Source of the DNA: Oceanobacillus sojae
GTDB lineage: Bacteria; Bacillota; Bacilli; Bacillales; Amphibacillaceae
Direction: 5' to 3'
Length of the DNA: 64,000 nucleotides
Assembly (NCBI RefSeq): GCF_007991515.1
Contig: NZ_BJYM01000010.1
Coordinates: 1 to 64,000 of the forward strand
Shown: positions 1-9,050 of the stretch, piece by piece
Layout of the letters: every line of letters starts with the position of its first letter
How positions within the stretch are numbered: position 1 is the first letter of the stretch
Translations under genes and position numbers: made by a program
Notes under the pieces: generated by a model
What the model was told of the DNA's origin: nothing
What the model saw: the letters and a program-made list of their open reading frames with translations, nothing else
The model's database searches: none

Positions 1-499
1 GGGGAAAAAGCAAAATGGCAAAATAGTATTTCTATTGTGAAATTACCAGTATAAATGAAAATTTAGCCCATTCTTTTAAGTTTTTTCAAACATAAAATTA
101 CATTTATATTTAAATTTTAAATGTTTTTTTAACAGAACAGAAATTAGGGGTTAGCTCATTTTTACTGGCATAAGAATGTGTCGTTCGGGGTTAACTATAT
201 AATGAAAGAAGCTTAATTGAAGCTTTTAAATCATCATTTTTCTTTGATTTTGTATCATGTGAAAATACTACAACATACGATTAAACCAGGTATCTGATTA
301 TTTGGCTGGTGAAAGACACATACAATAAAATATAAGCTGCATGTTGTAAATAGTAGAAAAATAAGGGATAATAGATTGATTTTTCAATCTATTTAATTAA
401 ATTTTATGTTATAATAACTATATAATTGTAAATATCAAAGAATGGGTAAGTGAAAATGCATTTTATAAAAGCGTAGAAAAGGTTCAGGGAGGTGCCATA
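1..499. other. Intergenic region, no gene seen
   Basis: This AT-rich stretch holds no convincing coding sequence on either strand. A short hairpin with 7-bp arms and a TTTT loop lies at 373-390. A TATAAT-like -10 element at 410-415 may serve the small gene that starts at 500, but no good -35 is seen at the right distance. The left part may be the downstream end of a gene outside the window. Confidence 0.4.
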
Positions 500-709
500 T
501 TGAAGAAGGTTCAAGGAAGTACTATAGTAAATAAGAAAACTTTATCTGTTGTGGGCTTTTGGATGACTATAATTTTTTTCTGCGACTTACTGCGACTAAT
601 TGATGATGATATTCAGCTCCTGCCGACGGCTGTAATTTGGCCAGTTGGAATTATTGGTATCACTTTATCAATCTTTAGTAATTTTGTAAAAGAAAAAAAG
701 CCAGACTAA
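500..709 (+). CDS. Small hypothetical membrane protein (69 aa)
   Basis: I do not recognise this protein. It starts at a TTG codon and is preceded by a good ribosome binding site, AGGGAGGTG at 486-494, about five bases upstream. After a short basic N-terminus there is a hydrophobic segment at about residues 17-33, an acidic turn (DDD), a second hydrophobic segment at about 42-60 and a charged tail ending KEKKPD. This predicts a two-helix membrane protein. It stands alone ahead of a convergent regulator gene. The ribosome site and the hydrophobic pattern support expression, but the function is unknown. Confidence 0.55.
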   Translation: MKKVQGSTIVNKKTLSVVGFWMTIIFFCDLLRLIDDDIQLLPTAVIWPVGIIGITLSIFSNFVKEKKPD

Positions 710-946
710 TAGTTTGAATTTGCTCTTGTAATAAAGAAAATGTCAGTAAAAAATACCTGCTCCACCTAAACATTAAACTGAAACTGCAAATGCTCTAAAA
801 TCAATGGATTCGGTAAAGCAGATAAGCTTCCCGGTTCCTTATTTTATTTCGTCAGCGCCCCTCAATAGTAATAAGATCAGCCACATTAATTCCTTCCATT
901 CAAACATACTCGTCACATTTTGATAAATAATTTTCCTCAACTATTC

Positions 947-1501
947 TTAACATGGTTTACTTATTTCCGTAATAATCTTAGCCATTTCATCCGCCGATTC
1001 TTTCATCCCATTTTCCAGCCAGTATTCAATCACTGTAATACTTCCACTGACGGAATAAATCGTCAGATATTTTGCAGCTATTTCGCTCATTCTATGTTCA
1101 GGTTCATTGAAGTCATTCATAATATGCGTTTGTGCAGCATACATAACCTTGTGCGTAAATCTTTTACTACCATGTTCACTGAAAAGGATTCGGAAATGCT
1201 CGTGACGGCTGTAGACATATTCGAGCAGATATTTCAACATCGCAAGTGCTTCTTTTTCTTGTGTATAGTCGTATTGAAGCAGTGCTTGATTGAGCTCATC
1301 GATAATTTCGTCCTCAACATGGGTCAATAAATCATATTGATCCGCATAATGGCTGTAGAAGGTAGAGCGGTTGATATCGGCATGCTCACAAATTTCTTTA
1401 ATAGTAATTGAAGAAACAGGTTTTTCTTTTAAAAGCTCCATCAGGCTATTTTTAAGAGCCATTCTTGTATAACGTTTTCTTCGGTCTAGTTTCTGCACCA
1501 T
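947..1501 (-). CDS. TetR/AcrR family transcriptional regulator
   Basis: This is a one-component repressor of about 184 residues. The N-terminal helix-turn-helix covers roughly residues 20-60 and includes ITIKEICEHADINRSTFY, typical of TetR proteins. The rest is a helical ligand-binding domain. I place the start at 1501 (MVQKL) because AAAGGATGG lies seven bases upstream; an in-frame ATG at 1528 would put that site inside the gene. The gene is divergent from the MmpL-type exporter at 1672. Two inverted repeats lie in the gap, so it most likely represses the exporter operon and itself until an effector binds. The effector is unknown. Confidence 0.85.
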   Translation of the reverse strand: MVQKLDRRKRYTRMALKNSLMELLKEKPVSSITIKEICEHADINRSTFYSHYADQYDLLTHVEDEIIDELNQALLQYDYTQEKEALAMLKYLLEYVYSRHEHFRILFSEHGSKRFTHKVMYAAQTHIMNDFNEPEHRMSEIAAKYLTIYSVSGSITVIEYWLENGMKESADEMAKIITEISKPC

Positions 1502-1540
1502 AATATATGACCATCCTTTTATGAACAAATTATGAAATTA

Positions 1541-1560
1541 TATCTGTTATCCAACAGATA
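1541..1560. promoter_or_regulatory. Putative TetR operator, perfect inverted repeat
   Basis: TATCTGTT and AACAGATA form perfect 8-bp arms around a 4-base spacer (ATCC). The repeat lies just upstream of the TetR gene start and within its probable promoter region. The size and position suit autoregulation by the divergent regulator. This is inferred from symmetry and position only. Confidence 0.6.
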
Positions 1561-1593
1561 TTTGGTTTTTGTTGTGAAACGTACAAAATTTAA

Positions 1594-1633
1594 ACAACTG
1601 TTTGTTGTCTAACTGACATTGTGTATTTATAAT
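1594..1633 (+). promoter_or_regulatory. Promoter of the MmpL operon with overlapping operator
   Basis: TTGTCT at 1605-1610 and TATAAT at 1628-1633 are separated by exactly 17 bases. A palindrome, ACAAC-TGTTT-GTTGT (1594-1608), overlaps the -35 box. Repressor bound here would block RNA polymerase. The palindrome differs from the repeat at 1541-1560 but shares the CTGTT core. Confidence 0.6.
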
Positions 1634-1671
1634 AATAAATTATATGAATGAAATCAGCAAGGTAATGGGGA

Positions 1672-3747
1672 ATGATAGTGGCAAATTTAATTATTCGTTT
1701 TAAAAAGACAATTGTAACAATTTTTACGATACTCATGATTCTTTCTTTAGCAGGGATTTTGTTTGTTGATGTGAATTACAATATGCAGGATTATTTACCG
1801 GATAAAGCAGAGTCTACACAGGCTTTAGAAGTGATGGAGGAAGAGTTTGACAGTGGTATTCCAAATGCCAGAGTAATGGTAGGAGATGTCTCGATTCAGG
1901 AAGCGATGGAATATAAACATGCTCTGGAAGAAATAAATGGTGTTACAGAGGTTCTCTGGCTGGACGATGTTATGGATATCCGGACACCGGTTGAAGTTTC
2001 TGACACGAGTACAGTGGAGACGTACTATAAGAATGAAAATGCGCTTTTTTCTGTGACAATTGCTAATGAAAAAGAAGTAGAGGCGACCAATGCCATTTAT
2101 GATTTGATTGGTGAGGATAATGCTATTTCCGGTGAGGCAGTTAATACGGCAACGGAGCAGGAAATGACAGGGAAAGAAAGCATGTACGCTGCAGCACTCC
2201 TTGTACCGATTATTGTAATTATTCTTATTCTTTCCACAAGCTCATGGGTAGAACCAGTATTTTTCCTGACTGCAATTGGCGTGTCTGTATTAATTAATCT
2301 GGGAACGAACATATTCATAGGAGAAATCTCGTTTGTTACACAAGCAGTTGCTCCGATATTACAGCTGGCGGTTTCGTTGGACTATGCTATCTTCCTTCTA
2401 CATAGTTTTCAGGATTACCGGAATAAAAACTATAAACCGGAAGATGCAATGAAGTCAGCTATTAAAGAGTCGTGGCCAGTTATCAGTACAAGTGCTTTTA
2501 CAACTATTTTCGGTTTTATGGCATTATTATTTATGCGTTTTGAAATTGGTTCTGATTTAGGATTAAACCTGGTAAAAGGAATTATTTTAAGCTTTATCAG
2601 CGTTATTATCTTCCTGCCAGCCTTTACATTGGTCTTTTATCGCTGGATTGACCGGACGCAGCACCGTGTATTTGTTCCGACCCGTTTTGAAGGAGTTGGG
2701 AAGAAGCTGTTAAAATTAAGGCTTCCGGTTCTTATCCTGGTTTTATTGCTCCTTGTTCCAAGCTTTCTGGCACAGAGCAGTACAACATTCACCTATGGAA
2801 TGGGAGAACCTCCAGAGGATACCCGGCTGGGAACGGACGTAAGGCAAATTGAAGATAGCTTCGGAGATTCTACTTCTACTGTTCTGCTTGTTCCTAATAA
2901 TGATATAGGGAAAGAACAGGAAATGGTTCAAGTCATTGAAAACACAGATTACGTTTCCTCCGTTATCAGCTATGCAACGATGGTTGGAAGTGTTATCCCG
3001 CAGGACTTTTTAGAGGAAGAGACAACAGAGCAATTTCTTTCCGAGCATTACAGTCGGATTATTATTAATACGGAAGCAGGAACAGAGGGAGACCTTCCCT
3101 TTACGATTGTAGAAGATATCAGGGAAATTGCTTCATCGTATTATGGAGAAGATGCGCTGACATTAGGAGAAAGTGCGTCATTATATGATATGAAGGAGAT
3201 TGTATCTCAGGATAATCAGCTTGTTAATATCTTAACGATTCTCGGCGTAGGAATTGTAATTTTAATTAATTTCCGGTCGATTTCCTTCCCGGTTATCTTA
3301 TTATTAGTTATTCAGGCAGCGGTATGGATTAACTTGGCCATCCCTTATTTTACGGGGACACCACTGGTCTTTATCGGCTATTTAATTGTTAGTACTGTCC
3401 AACTGGCAGCAACAGTGGATTATGCAATATTATTGACGGAGACATATAAAAATTATAGAAGATATATGCCAAAATGGAAGGCAATGAAAATGACATTGGA
3501 CGATAAGCTCTTCTCCATTGCCGTTTCTGCATCCATTTTATCTATAGTCGGATTTGTTTTATGGATGACTTCTTCTAACCCTGTTGTCGGATCAATCGGC
3601 CTGCTGTTAGGAAGAGGAGCACTGTTAGCATTTATTCTTGTTATCACCTTGCTGCCTGCATTACTTGTCTATGGTGATACATTACTTCAAAAAACATCGT
3701 TAGGGATGAAGTTTCAAAAGGAGGATGAATATGAGGAAGACAATTAA
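1672..3747 (+). CDS. MMPL/RND family transporter
   Basis: This 691-residue integral membrane protein has the MmpL layout: one N-terminal helix at about 10-30, a large extracytoplasmic loop to about 165, a bundle of five helices, a second extracytoplasmic loop and a second bundle at about 515-670. The repeated half-structure, with LDYAIFLLHSFQDY in the first half and VDYAILLTETYKNY in the second, marks the MMPL proton-relay helices. B. subtilis YdfJ is of this type. Substrates of such exporters include lipids, fatty acids and drugs; here the substrate is unknown. The start could be ATG 1672 or GTG 1678. It is translationally coupled to the next gene. Confidence 0.88.
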   Translation: MIVANLIIRFKKTIVTIFTILMILSLAGILFVDVNYNMQDYLPDKAESTQALEVMEEEFDSGIPNARVMVGDVSIQEAMEYKHALEEINGVTEVLWLDDVMDIRTPVEVSDTSTVETYYKNENALFSVTIANEKEVEATNAIYDLIGEDNAISGEAVNTATEQEMTGKESMYAAALLVPIIVIILILSTSSWVEPVFFLTAIGVSVLINLGTNIFIGEISFVTQAVAPILQLAVSLDYAIFLLHSFQDYRNKNYKPEDAMKSAIKESWPVISTSAFTTIFGFMALLFMRFEIGSDLGLNLVKGIILSFISVIIFLPAFTLVFYRWIDRTQHRVFVPTRFEGVGKKLLKLRLPVLILVLLLLVPSFLAQSSTTFTYGMGEPPEDTRLGTDVRQIEDSFGDSTSTVLLVPNNDIGKEQEMVQVIENTDYVSSVISYATMVGSVIPQDFLEEETTEQFLSEHYSRIIINTEAGTEGDLPFTIVEDIREIASSYYGEDALTLGESASLYDMKEIVSQDNQLVNILTILGVGIVILINFRSISFPVILLLVIQAAVWINLAIPYFTGTPLVFIGYLIVSTVQLAATVDYAILLTETYKNYRRYMPKWKAMKMTLDDKLFSIAVSASILSIVGFVLWMTSSNPVVGSIGLLLGRGALLAFILVITLLPALLVYGDTLLQKTSLGMKFQKEDEYEEDN

Positions 3748-5536
3748 ATGGGTCTGGCTCGCTCTGGCTTTATTCTTTATTCCTTTTACCAATACAGGCG
3801 TTTTGGCAGAGTCTTCAGAGGAGAAGGATGATACAGGAAAAGTTGAGGAGAAAAATGAGGTTGTTTATGCGAATTTAGAAGCGGGCGGCTCGTTGGAAAA
3901 TATATATGTTGTAAATGCTTTTGAATTAAAGGAACCAGGAGTTATTGAGGATTTCGGTAATTATGAATCTGTTAAAAATTTAACAGATACCAGTAAAATC
4001 GAACAAGACGGAGATACTATCCGAATGGAGGCTGCGTCAGATACATTTTATTATCAGGGAAATCTCTCAAAAGAACTGCCATGGAAATTTACAATTAATT
4101 ATTATTTAGACGGAGAAGAAGTAGATCCGAAAACGATTATTGGTGAATCTGGTCAAGTAGAGATAGAAATAAAGGTAGAAGAGAATGAAGAAGCAGAAAC
4201 ACCCTTCTTTGATAACTATATGCTGCAAATTTCGCAGTCATTGAATACCGATTACTTTTATAATATTGAAGCCGAGGATGCAACCATAGCGAATGCCGGA
4301 AAAAATAAACAGATTGCATTTACGGTGATGCCTGGTGAAGAAGAGACACTGATGCTTCAAGCGGATACAGATCAATTTGAATTAGCTGGAATGGAGATTT
4401 CAGCTTTACCATCATCTGTTTCTGTAGATAGTCCAGATACAGATGCACTCACAGAGGAGTTTCAAAGCTTAACAGACGCTATTGGTGAAATTAATCAGGG
4501 AGTAAGTGAGCTTGGAGACGGAATCAGAGGGCTTGGAGGAGGATTAACAGAATTAGAGAATGGCTCCTCCCAATTCCAAAATGGTTTAAACGAGTTAAGT
4601 AATTCCAGCGGCGAATTGACTGGTGCATCATCTGAGATTAACAATGCCTTTCAGAGTATCCAGGAAGAAGTTGATCAGATTACTGGTATTGATGGGATAG
4701 ACCAATTGGGCAGTATGACAGAAGCTGCTTCAGATATGGCTGCCGGAATGGAAGCATTAGCAGATGAGATAGATGCTTTGACTACAGGCTATGGAGATGC
4801 CAGGGAAGCATTGAAAACCGCTATGGATCAAATACCAGAAGCAACATTAACAGAAGAAGATTTCCAGGTTTTATATGATAGTGAGATAGATTCTGAGATT
4901 ATCGACGAGCTGACAGGAACTTATGAAGCTGCACAAAGCGCATTAGCTGTCTATAATGAATCAATAGAATCATTTGAGGCTGTCGAGCCGGCACTATCTG
5001 AATTTCAAACCTCTGCCAGTGAAATTGCCGGTTCTATCCGCAGTTTCGCAGATGAGATAGAACAGTCCGTCGGGCAAATAGATATTGATGAAGGGTTGGA
5101 TGAATTTATTACAAGCGTGAACACAATGGCAGACAATTATAATCAATTTCATGAAGGCCTGCTGAGCTATACAAATGGAGTGAATGAACTCAGCACTTCC
5201 TATGCAGATATTCATGGTGGAATTAGTGGAGCAGCAACAGGAGCAAATGAACTTGCTGCGGGAACGGATGAATTACAGGATGGAACCAGCCAGCTGTATG
5301 ATGCAACACAAAATATTCCTGATGAAATGCAGGAGGAAATCGATAAAATGATTTCTCAATATGATAAATCAGATTTTGATCCAGTATCTTTCATATCTGA
5401 AGAAAATAATGATATGACAAACTCTGTTCAATTTGTTATTCAAACAGATAGTATTCAGCCGGAAGAAGATACTGCTGAAGTAGAAGAGGAAGAAGAAAGT
5501 GAAGGATTTTGGGAAAGGTTAATGAATTTATTTTAG
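3731..5536 (+). CDS. Secreted partner protein of the MmpL exporter, YhgE-like heptad repeats
   Basis: The protein begins with a signal peptide (MRKTIKWVW, then a hydrophobic core, cut near VLAES). A beta-rich region follows to about residue 240. The middle, roughly 240-560, is helical with many LxxG-type repeats (for example GVSELGDGIRGLGGGLTELENG), as in YhgE/Pip-type extracellular stalks. Unlike YhgE there is no C-terminal membrane bundle; it ends in an acidic stretch and the short amphipathic sequence GFWERLMNLF. I use ATG 3731 because AAAAGGAGG is six bases upstream; the ATG at 3725 touches it. It overlaps the exporter gene by 17 bases, so the two products probably act together at the cell surface. 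Confidence 0.75.
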   Translation: MRKTIKWVWLALALFFIPFTNTGVLAESSEEKDDTGKVEEKNEVVYANLEAGGSLENIYVVNAFELKEPGVIEDFGNYESVKNLTDTSKIEQDGDTIRMEAASDTFYYQGNLSKELPWKFTINYYLDGEEVDPKTIIGESGQVEIEIKVEENEEAETPFFDNYMLQISQSLNTDYFYNIEAEDATIANAGKNKQIAFTVMPGEEETLMLQADTDQFELAGMEISALPSSVSVDSPDTDALTEEFQSLTDAIGEINQGVSELGDGIRGLGGGLTELENGSSQFQNGLNELSNSSGELTGASSEINNAFQSIQEEVDQITGIDGIDQLGSMTEAASDMAAGMEALADEIDALTTGYGDAREALKTAMDQIPEATLTEEDFQVLYDSEIDSEIIDELTGTYEAAQSALAVYNESIESFEAVEPALSEFQTSASEIAGSIRSFADEIEQSVGQIDIDEGLDEFITSVNTMADNYNQFHEGLLSYTNGVNELSTSYADIHGGISGAATGANELAAGTDELQDGTSQLYDATQNIPDEMQEEIDKMISQYDKSDFDPVSFISEENNDMTNSVQFVIQTDSIQPEEDTAEVEEEEESEGFWERLMNLF

Positions 5537-5556
5537 TAGGGAACAAAAAATGATCC

Positions 5557-5600
5557 AGAGCGCAAACTCTATGTTTAAAACATAAAGTTTGCGCTCTTCT
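5557..5600 (+). terminator. Rho-independent terminator of the MmpL operon
   Basis: A long stem pairs AGAGCGCAAACT with AGTTTGCGCTCT, with an inner ATGTTT/AACAT stem. The T-tract is weak (CTTCTTA), but the hairpin itself is strong. Confidence 0.7.
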
Positions 5601-5685
5601 TATATGAAATAGTAGTGGTTAATAAATGAAAAAAGTAAAATAAATAGATAGATCTGGAGATTTTTCCGAGGAGGGGTAGTTTTAA

Positions 5686-6132
5686 ATGATGCAGGTAGAA
5701 ATCATAAATTTTGTACCAAAGTTTATTTCTTTTTATGAAGCAGTCAGGCACGAGAAAGAGGAGGAAGTTATTTGGCAGATCTGGAAGGAGAGGTATGGCT
5801 TTGCAGCAGTTCCTCCAGGTGAAGAAGGACAAATTATTGCCAGGGATATGCTAAGAAAAGCCTGGCCAAAGTATGAAGCAGATATAGAGCAAATAAAGCG
5901 ATTTGATCCAGAGAAAATTCAAATGGAGAAAGCGTTAGAAGAAGTGAAAAGGCTATTGGGGTGCACTATCCTTGTACCATTCAATGTGTACTTATTTATA
6001 GGTTTTTTCGAGGGGAACCCATTTGCGGCACCATTAAAAGACGGAAAAGCAGCTCTTGCCTGGCCGGTTGAAGTGGAATTTTCAGAAATACTGCTCAGGC
6101 ATGAGTTGACACATCTTGTTCATAACAAAATG
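5686..6132 (+). pseudogene. 5' fragment of a DUF2268-like zinc metalloprotease gene, cut at its HExxH motif
   Basis: The first 149 or so residues look like the front of a cytosolic or secreted zinc-protease-like protein (YjaZ/DUF2268 type). They end in [11 protein letters not shown], where HELTH is a textbook HExxH zinc site. Such proteins need further residues after this motif, including the third zinc ligand. Here the sequence changes within a few codons to lutB sequence in another reading frame, and translation stops at 6150. It starts at ATG 5686 after GAGGAGGGGTAG-like bases. The junction is near 6125-6137. I read this as a deletion that removed the rest of this gene and part of lutABC. 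The family assignment is tentative; the HExxH motif is directly visible. Confidence 0.65.
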
Positions 6133-7135
6133 GATTCTACAATTAGATGAAGATCCTCCATCACATATCGTAACTCCTGCTTTGCATAAAAATAGAGAGC
6201 AAATCAGAGATACCTTTCGAGATAAAAAAGGCTATGCTAAGTCAGATACACCGGAAGAACTAGCTTCATTTGCAAGAGAACAGCTGAGACAGGATTTCTT
6301 ATCGGCAGATGTAGGTATCACTGGTTGTAACTTTGCGATTGCTGAATCTGGTTCTGTAACGTTAGTAACGAATGAAGGAAATGCAGAGATGATTACTTCC
6401 CTTCCGGATACACAAATCAGTGTAATGGGAATGGAGCGCCTTGTTCCAACCTGGGAGGATATGGAAGTATTAGTCAGTTTATTGACGAGAGCAGCAGTCG
6501 GGCAAAAGCTGACCAGCTATATTACAACAATCACAGGAACCCGCATAGAGGAAGAAATAGATGGGCCGGACGATTATCACCTGGTTATTGTTGATAATGG
6601 GCGCTCTAAAATTTTGGGAACAGAATTTCAATCCGCACTGCATTGTATTCGTTGTGCTGCTTGTATTAATGTCTGCCCAGTTTACCGCCATATCGGCGGA
6701 CATGCTTATAACTCTATCTACCCAGGGCCGATTGGAGCTGTATTGACACCGCTGCTGGATGGCTATGAGGATCATAAAGAATTGCCATATGCTTCCTCCT
6801 TATGTGCAGCCTGTATAGAAGCCTGTCCGGTAAAAATCCCATTACACGAGCATTTAATCCGTCATCGCGAAATTATTGTAGAAGAAGAAAAGAAATCACC
6901 TGTTTCAGAAAAAATCATGATGAAGGGCTTTGCACAATGGGCATCGAATCCGGCTGCATATAAATTAAGCACAAAAGTAGCGAGAACAGCATTAAAGCCA
7001 TGGACAAAGGACGAGTATGTTGAAAACGGTCCTGGTCCATTAAAAGGATGGACAGATGTCCGTGACTTCCCTGCACCTGCCAAGCAATCCTTCCGTAGCT
7101 GGTGGAATAAACGTCAAAAAGGAGGAGAAGCATAA
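6133..7135 (+). pseudogene. lutB: lutB, 5'-truncated L-lactate utilization iron-sulfur protein
   Basis: From [13 protein letters not shown] onward this matches the C-terminal two thirds of LutB, the iron-sulfur subunit of the L-lactate-oxidising LutABC complex. Both ferredoxin-type clusters are present: [12 protein letters not shown] at 6643-6678 and CAACIEACP near 6805. The family is about 475 residues; roughly the first 135-140 are missing. The frame is open back to a TTG at 6116, but that codon has no ribosome site and lies in the protease fragment. A functional LutB is unlikely unless translation reinitiates. lutA, normally directly upstream, is absent. The stop overlaps the lutC start (TAATG). 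Confidence 0.8.
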
Positions 7136-7836
7136 TGGCTATTCAAAATCGTGACTCCTTTTTAAGTAATTTGGCTGCAAACCTTGGCCGTCCGCAAAAA
7201 AGAGAAGCTGTGATAAGACCGGAATATAGTGTTCAGCCACAGCGTGAGGTTTTTAAAGATTATTCTACAGAACAGCTTATCGAAGTGTTAAAAGAGCATT
7301 GTAAAGTCATTCATACAGATTTTGTACGTACAGATAAAAGTGATTTGCAGGCGGCTTTGGTAAAGGTTTTGGAAGGATACGAGGCAACTTCTATTATTGC
7401 ATCGAATGATAAGCGTAATCAGGAATACGGGTTGGACAAGACTTATGAAGAACTCTCAAAAGAAATGGATATCCATTTGTGGGATCCGAGACTTGGTAAG
7501 GAAAACCAGGTTATTGCGGAAAGAACAGATGTAGGAATTTCTTTTAGCGATATTACCCTTGCAGAATCAGGAACTGTTGCATTAATGACAAATAAGGATA
7601 ATGGCAGATCCATCAGTCTGATGCCGAAATGTTATATTGCTATTATACCTAAAGAAACCATTGTGCCTAGAATGACGCAGGCAGCAAGTAAGATTCACAA
7701 GGACAATGAAAATGGTACTATTCCTCCTTCCAGTATTTGTTTTGTTACAGGACCGAGTAATAGTGCTGATATTGAAATGAATCTGATTGTTGGTGTCCAC
7801 GGACCGGTTAAAGTAACATATATTGTAGTAAATTAA
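7135..7836 (+). CDS. lutC: LutC-like lactate utilization protein C
   Basis: This is a complete 233-residue LutC/YkgG-family (LUD domain) protein, close to the usual 240. The characteristic region SDITLAESGTVALMTN and the following LMPKCYIAIIPKETIVP and FVTGPSNSADIE are intact. LutC works with LutA and LutB in cytosolic L-lactate oxidation to pyruvate. Its start overlaps the lutB stop and has AAAGGAGG eight bases upstream. Because lutA is missing and lutB is truncated, this copy probably cannot support lactate growth alone, unless a second lut locus exists elsewhere. Confidence 0.85.
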   Translation: MAIQNRDSFLSNLAANLGRPQKREAVIRPEYSVQPQREVFKDYSTEQLIEVLKEHCKVIHTDFVRTDKSDLQAALVKVLEGYEATSIIASNDKRNQEYGLDKTYEELSKEMDIHLWDPRLGKENQVIAERTDVGISFSDITLAESGTVALMTNKDNGRSISLMPKCYIAIIPKETIVPRMTQAASKIHKDNENGTIPPSSICFVTGPSNSADIEMNLIVGVHGPVKVTYIVVN

Positions 7837-7857
7837 TAAGGTTGGATTTTCATAGAC

Positions 7858-7894
7858 AAAAGCTTCCCCACGACTTGGCTGGAGAAGCTTTTTT
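7858..7894 (+). terminator. Terminator of the lut remnant operon
   Basis: AAAAGCTTC pairs with GAAGCTTTT around a loop that itself pairs CCA with TGG, followed by a run of six T. It lies between convergent genes. Confidence 0.8.
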
Positions 7895-7902
7895 CGTTCT
7901 AA

Positions 7903-8682
7903 TTACAGCTCTTTATAAGAAATTAAATCAATATGCTTTTCGTTTAATTGTTCCTTGACACGAATATCCGTCAGCATAGCAGCCTCCTGTGTCCGGGGAA
8001 TCAACAGTGAAGAATGATTTAAAATATAATCATCTAAATAACCAGGATGAAAAATGAGCATGTCCACGCCATCTTCATGCAGGTTATCCAGCATTTTTTG
8101 CAAAGAATGATAAGGGTTATAATCTGCCTGCATACTTTCCATCATCAGATATACCTTCGTATCATTTACCATAATAAAGGAATCATTACTAGTAAGATCA
8201 TTTGGGTTGGATCCTGCCGGTAACCCAGAATAAGTTAATCCATGTACCTCCGCAAAATGCTCTAATGCTTTAAAAAAGTTATCGCTTGCAATAGCATGAC
8301 CTTCAAAATAATCCGGTTTCTTGCCGAATAATTCGATGAACTTATCATATTGTGCTTCAATTTCAATCAGTGCTTCTTCGAATACCACAAAATCTTCTTT
8401 GGCAGTACGATATTCTTTAGAGGATCTAAAATAACCATTTTCCGATACTAAAGACGGAATTTTTTCCGGATCAGCCAAAGGTCTGCCGGCGCAGATATTT
8501 GTATGCTGGCCGAAAGCAACAGGCTCCGCCTGGATTAAAGCTACTCCATGCTGTGTGGCAGGCATATTCACCATGACACCGACACTGGAAATTAAGCCAT
8601 CCTTGACAGATTTTTCAATACCGTAATTTACTGCTTCCGAATACCCTAAATCATCAGCTCTAAACAGTACTTTTTTCTTCAT
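7903..8682 (-). CDS. YdjC/ChbG family carbohydrate deacetylase
   Basis: The product (about 259 residues from ATG 8682) starts MKKKVLFRADDLGYSEAVN. The DD pair and the later histidines in GQHTNI and FHPGYLD are the metal and catalytic residues of the YdjC/ChbG family, which removes acetyl groups from N,N'-diacetylchitobiose and related sugars in the cytosol. An upstream in-frame ATG at 8745 would add 21 hydrophobic residues not seen in the family, so I prefer 8682. No PTS or glycosidase genes lie next to it, so the substrate cannot be read from context. It ends in a region convergent with lutC. Confidence 0.85.
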   Translation of the reverse strand: MKKKVLFRADDLGYSEAVNYGIEKSVKDGLISSVGVMVNMPATQHGVALIQAEPVAFGQHTNICAGRPLADPEKIPSLVSENGYFRSSKEYRTAKEDFVVFEEALIEIEAQYDKFIELFGKKPDYFEGHAIASDNFFKALEHFAEVHGLTYSGLPAGSNPNDLTSNDSFIMVNDTKVYLMMESMQADYNPYHSLQKMLDNLHEDGVDMLIFHPGYLDDYILNHSSLLIPRTQEAAMLTDIRVKEQLNEKHIDLISYKEL

Positions 8683-9050
8683 AATTATCACTACCAATCT
8701 TTTTATCAATTCTTTTATCTTTAGTATATACGTTACGATAGCCATGACAACAAATCCAATTAAACAGCTGATATTTTATATCTAAATTAATAATAAAAAT
8801 TAGAATTATCATTACAAAAATTCTAAAAAAACGTTATAATTAGGAAAAAGTGGTCCTGTCTAAAGACCTAATTTGAAACATGGATCGTAGTATAAATTAA
8901 CTTTTTATTTATTTTGAGAAATTTATTTTTTTGCAGGTTCTATAAAAAATACAGAAATTGGGTTTTTTATGACTTGAAATTTTTCTCGGATAAATTACAT
9001 AAAATGAATGGATGGACAGTTAAGCATATGAAGAAAAGGGGCTAATTCTT
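8683..9050. other. Divergent intergenic region upstream of the PilZ gene
   Basis: No gene is seen. TTACAA (8812-8817) and TATAAT (8835-8840), 17 bases apart, form a plausible promoter for the PilZ gene, leaving a long AT-rich leader of about 200 bases. A small hairpin (GGTC/GACC) follows near 8853-8868. I recognise no known riboswitch here. Confidence 0.45.

Noticed and set aside
920-1330. Plus-strand frame of 136 codons
   Set aside because: It lies antisense inside the TetR gene, has no ribosome site and no recognisable domain. The TetR frame explains the sequence.
6116-6132. TTG 6116 as a true start of a short functional LutB
   Set aside because: No ribosome binding site precedes it and the codons up to about 6132 belong to the protease sequence read in another frame. 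A new start by chance is possible but unsupported.
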